The notes under the pieces: generated by a model
What the model was told of the DNA's origin: nothing
The model's input: the letters and a program-made list of their open reading frames with translations, nothing else
Databases searched by the model: none
Translations under genes and position numbers: made by a program
DNA from: Anaerolineales bacterium
GTDB lineage: Bacteria; Chloroflexota; Anaerolineae; Anaerolineales; E44-bin32
Direction: 5' to 3'
Assembly: GCA_030606845.1 (NCBI GenBank)
Contig: JAUWFP010000165.1
Span: 1-5,372 of the forward strand
DNA length: 5,372 nt
Shown here: positions 4,312 to 5,372 of the stretch, piece by piece
Layout of the letters: each line of letters starts with the position of its first letter
How positions within the stretch are numbered: position 1 is the first letter of the stretch

Positions 4312-5372
4312 ATGACTGGCAAACGAGATTATTACGAAGTTCTAGGGGTTTCTCGAAACGCATCACCCGATGAAATTCGGAATGCGTTCCGTGCTCTAGC
4401 GAAACAATATCACCCCGATGTAGCTGAGGAAAGCGGCACCGAAGAGCGTTTTAAGGAGATCAACGAAGCCTACGCCGTGCTTTCTGACGCTGAACGAAAA
4501 GCCGCCTATGATCGTTTTGGCCATGAGGGGCTCAGGGGGATGAACTTTGATTTCGACTTCGGTGGGTTCAGCGATATCTTTGAAGGGCTCTTTGGCTTCG
4601 GCATGGGAGGCCGTCAGAGACGAAATACACCCAGGCGCGGGGCTGATCTGCGCTACGATCTCACGCTCAGCTTCGAGGAAGCCGTTTTCGGCATCGAAAA
4701 AGAGATTTCATTCTCCCGACAAGCTGTATGTTCGATTTGTCAGGGATCAGGTGCAGAACCCGGCACTTCGCCCATCCGCTGCACAACCTGTAACGGCACG
4801 GGTGAAGTACGTCAGATGCGGCAAACTTTTTTAGGCTCGATGGTTAGTGTCGCCCCCTGCCAGAACTGCGGCGGGAGAGGCCAAACGATCGCAACTCCTT
4901 GTAAGAACTGCTCTGGGCGCGGTTTGGAGCGCAAGCAAGTAAAGAAGGTTATCGCAGTGCCCGGGGGTGTAGACGATGGCACCCAAATCCGCTTGGCGGG
5001 CGAGGGCGAGCCGGGGGTGAATGGGGGACCTCCTGGAAATGTGTACGTGGTGATACACGCCAAACCCCACCGCTTTTTCCGGAGGCGGAACGATGACATC
5101 CTTCTTGAGCTAGCTATAAACATCGCTCAGGCAACTTTGGGCGCTGACATTTCTGTGCCGACGCTCGAAGGCGACGAAAACCTGACTATTCCTTCCGGAA
5201 CACAACCCGGGAAGATCCTGCGATTGCGTGGAAAAGGCATCCCGCGGTTGAATCGGAGCAGCAGAGGCGATCAGCTTGTGATTCTCTCGGTTGAGATTCC
5301 ACGCACGCTCGATTCGGAACAGCGCGAAATCATGGAACGCCTGGCCGAATCCCTTGGAACCGAGGTCCGACC
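4312..5372 (+). CDS. dnaJ: Chaperone DnaJ (Hsp40, type I), 3' end cut by window
   Basis: 353 codons are present in one open frame to the window edge. Full-length DnaJ proteins are usually about 370-380 residues, so only the tail is missing. It delivers unfolded substrates to DnaK and stimulates its ATPase. The J domain (about 4-70) has the essential HPD at 34-36. The G/F-rich segment (about 73-103) is short and contains FSDIFEGLFGFG. The zinc-binding domain has all four repeats intact: CSICQGSG (140-147), CTTCNGTG (157-164), CQNCGGRG (183-190) and CKNCSGRG (197-204), eight cysteines for two zinc ions. C-terminal peptide-binding domains follow from about 208, including LRLRGKGIP near 303-311. 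The start MTGKRDYYEVLG matches the family, yet no Shine-Dalgarno is visible upstream (bases CCTTATCCCAAATCT). The gap to dnaK is 57 nt and holds the hairpin at 4274-4297. Probably the last or near-last gene of the HrcA-controlled operon. Confidence 0.96.
   Translation, partial: MTGKRDYYEVLGVSRNASPDEIRNAFRALAKQYHPDVAEESGTEERFKEINEAYAVLSDAERKAAYDRFGHEGLRGMNFDFDFGGFSDIFEGLFGFGMGGRQRRNTPRRGADLRYDLTLSFEEAVFGIEKEISFSRQAVCSICQGSGAEPGTSPIRCTTCNGTGEVRQMRQTFLGSMVSVAPCQNCGGRGQTIATPCKNCSGRGLERKQVKKVIAVPGGVDDGTQIRLAGEGEPGVNGGPPGNVYVVIHAKPHRFFRRRNDDILLELAINIAQATLGADISVPTLEGDENLTIPSGTQPGKILRLRGKGIPRLNRSSRGDQLVILSVEIPRTLDSEQREIMERLAESLGTEVR

Noticed and set aside
4547..5123. Open frames overlapping dnaJ in other frames (4547-4834 plus strand, 4812-5123 minus strand)
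   Set aside because: The dnaJ frame keeps all four zinc motifs and the C-terminal domain across this stretch, so these are shadows.
1..5372. CRISPR array, tRNA, rRNA, insertion sequence or a second CIRCE
   Set aside because: No repeated spaced units, cloverleaf-like segments, transposase motifs or further TTAGCACTC/GAGTGCTAA pairs were seen on reading both strands.

Overview
The window carries a conserved bacterial heat-shock chaperone cluster reading rightwards, hrcA - grpE - dnaK - dnaJ. A small thioredoxin gene (trxA) is transcribed divergently from the left side of the same intergenic region. All five proteins are recognisable from family motifs. The gene order, a perfect CIRCE operator before hrcA, and a moderate GC content with a dnaK-type rather than sigma-32-type control point to a bacterium using HrcA/CIRCE repression. 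My low-confidence guess is a Chloroflexota/Anaerolineae-like organism, from the flavour of the HrcA, TrxA and DnaJ sequences. No search was run, and Firmicutes-like or other lineages are not excluded.

Left part (1-333): trxA on the minus strand, complete, with an unusual active site (C-H-P-C) and Gly in place of the nearly invariant Trp28. Intergenic region (334-636): a sigma70-type promoter for trxA facing left, a dyad-symmetric element of unknown role near the middle, a strong extended -10 promoter facing right, then CIRCE just inside the predicted transcript. I find no RNA gene, mobile element or credible extra ORF here.

Right part (637-5372): hrcA (repressor), grpE (nucleotide exchange factor) and dnaK (Hsp70) are closely spaced; the grpE stop codon lies inside the dnaK Shine-Dalgarno sequence. 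A perfect 10-bp GC-rich hairpin lies between dnaK and dnaJ. dnaJ has no visible Shine-Dalgarno and runs off the right edge, missing only its last few codons to a few tens of codons. The logic is the familiar one: HrcA bound at CIRCE represses its own operon, and the products form the DnaK-DnaJ-GrpE refolding machine.

Two start sites should probably be placed downstream of the longest ORF: hrcA at GTG 637 and dnaK at ATG 2356. The grpE start is ambiguous. I see no evidence for a previously undescribed system. The most notable points are the thioredoxin active-site variant and the hairpin plus missing ribosome binding site at the dnaK-dnaJ junction.
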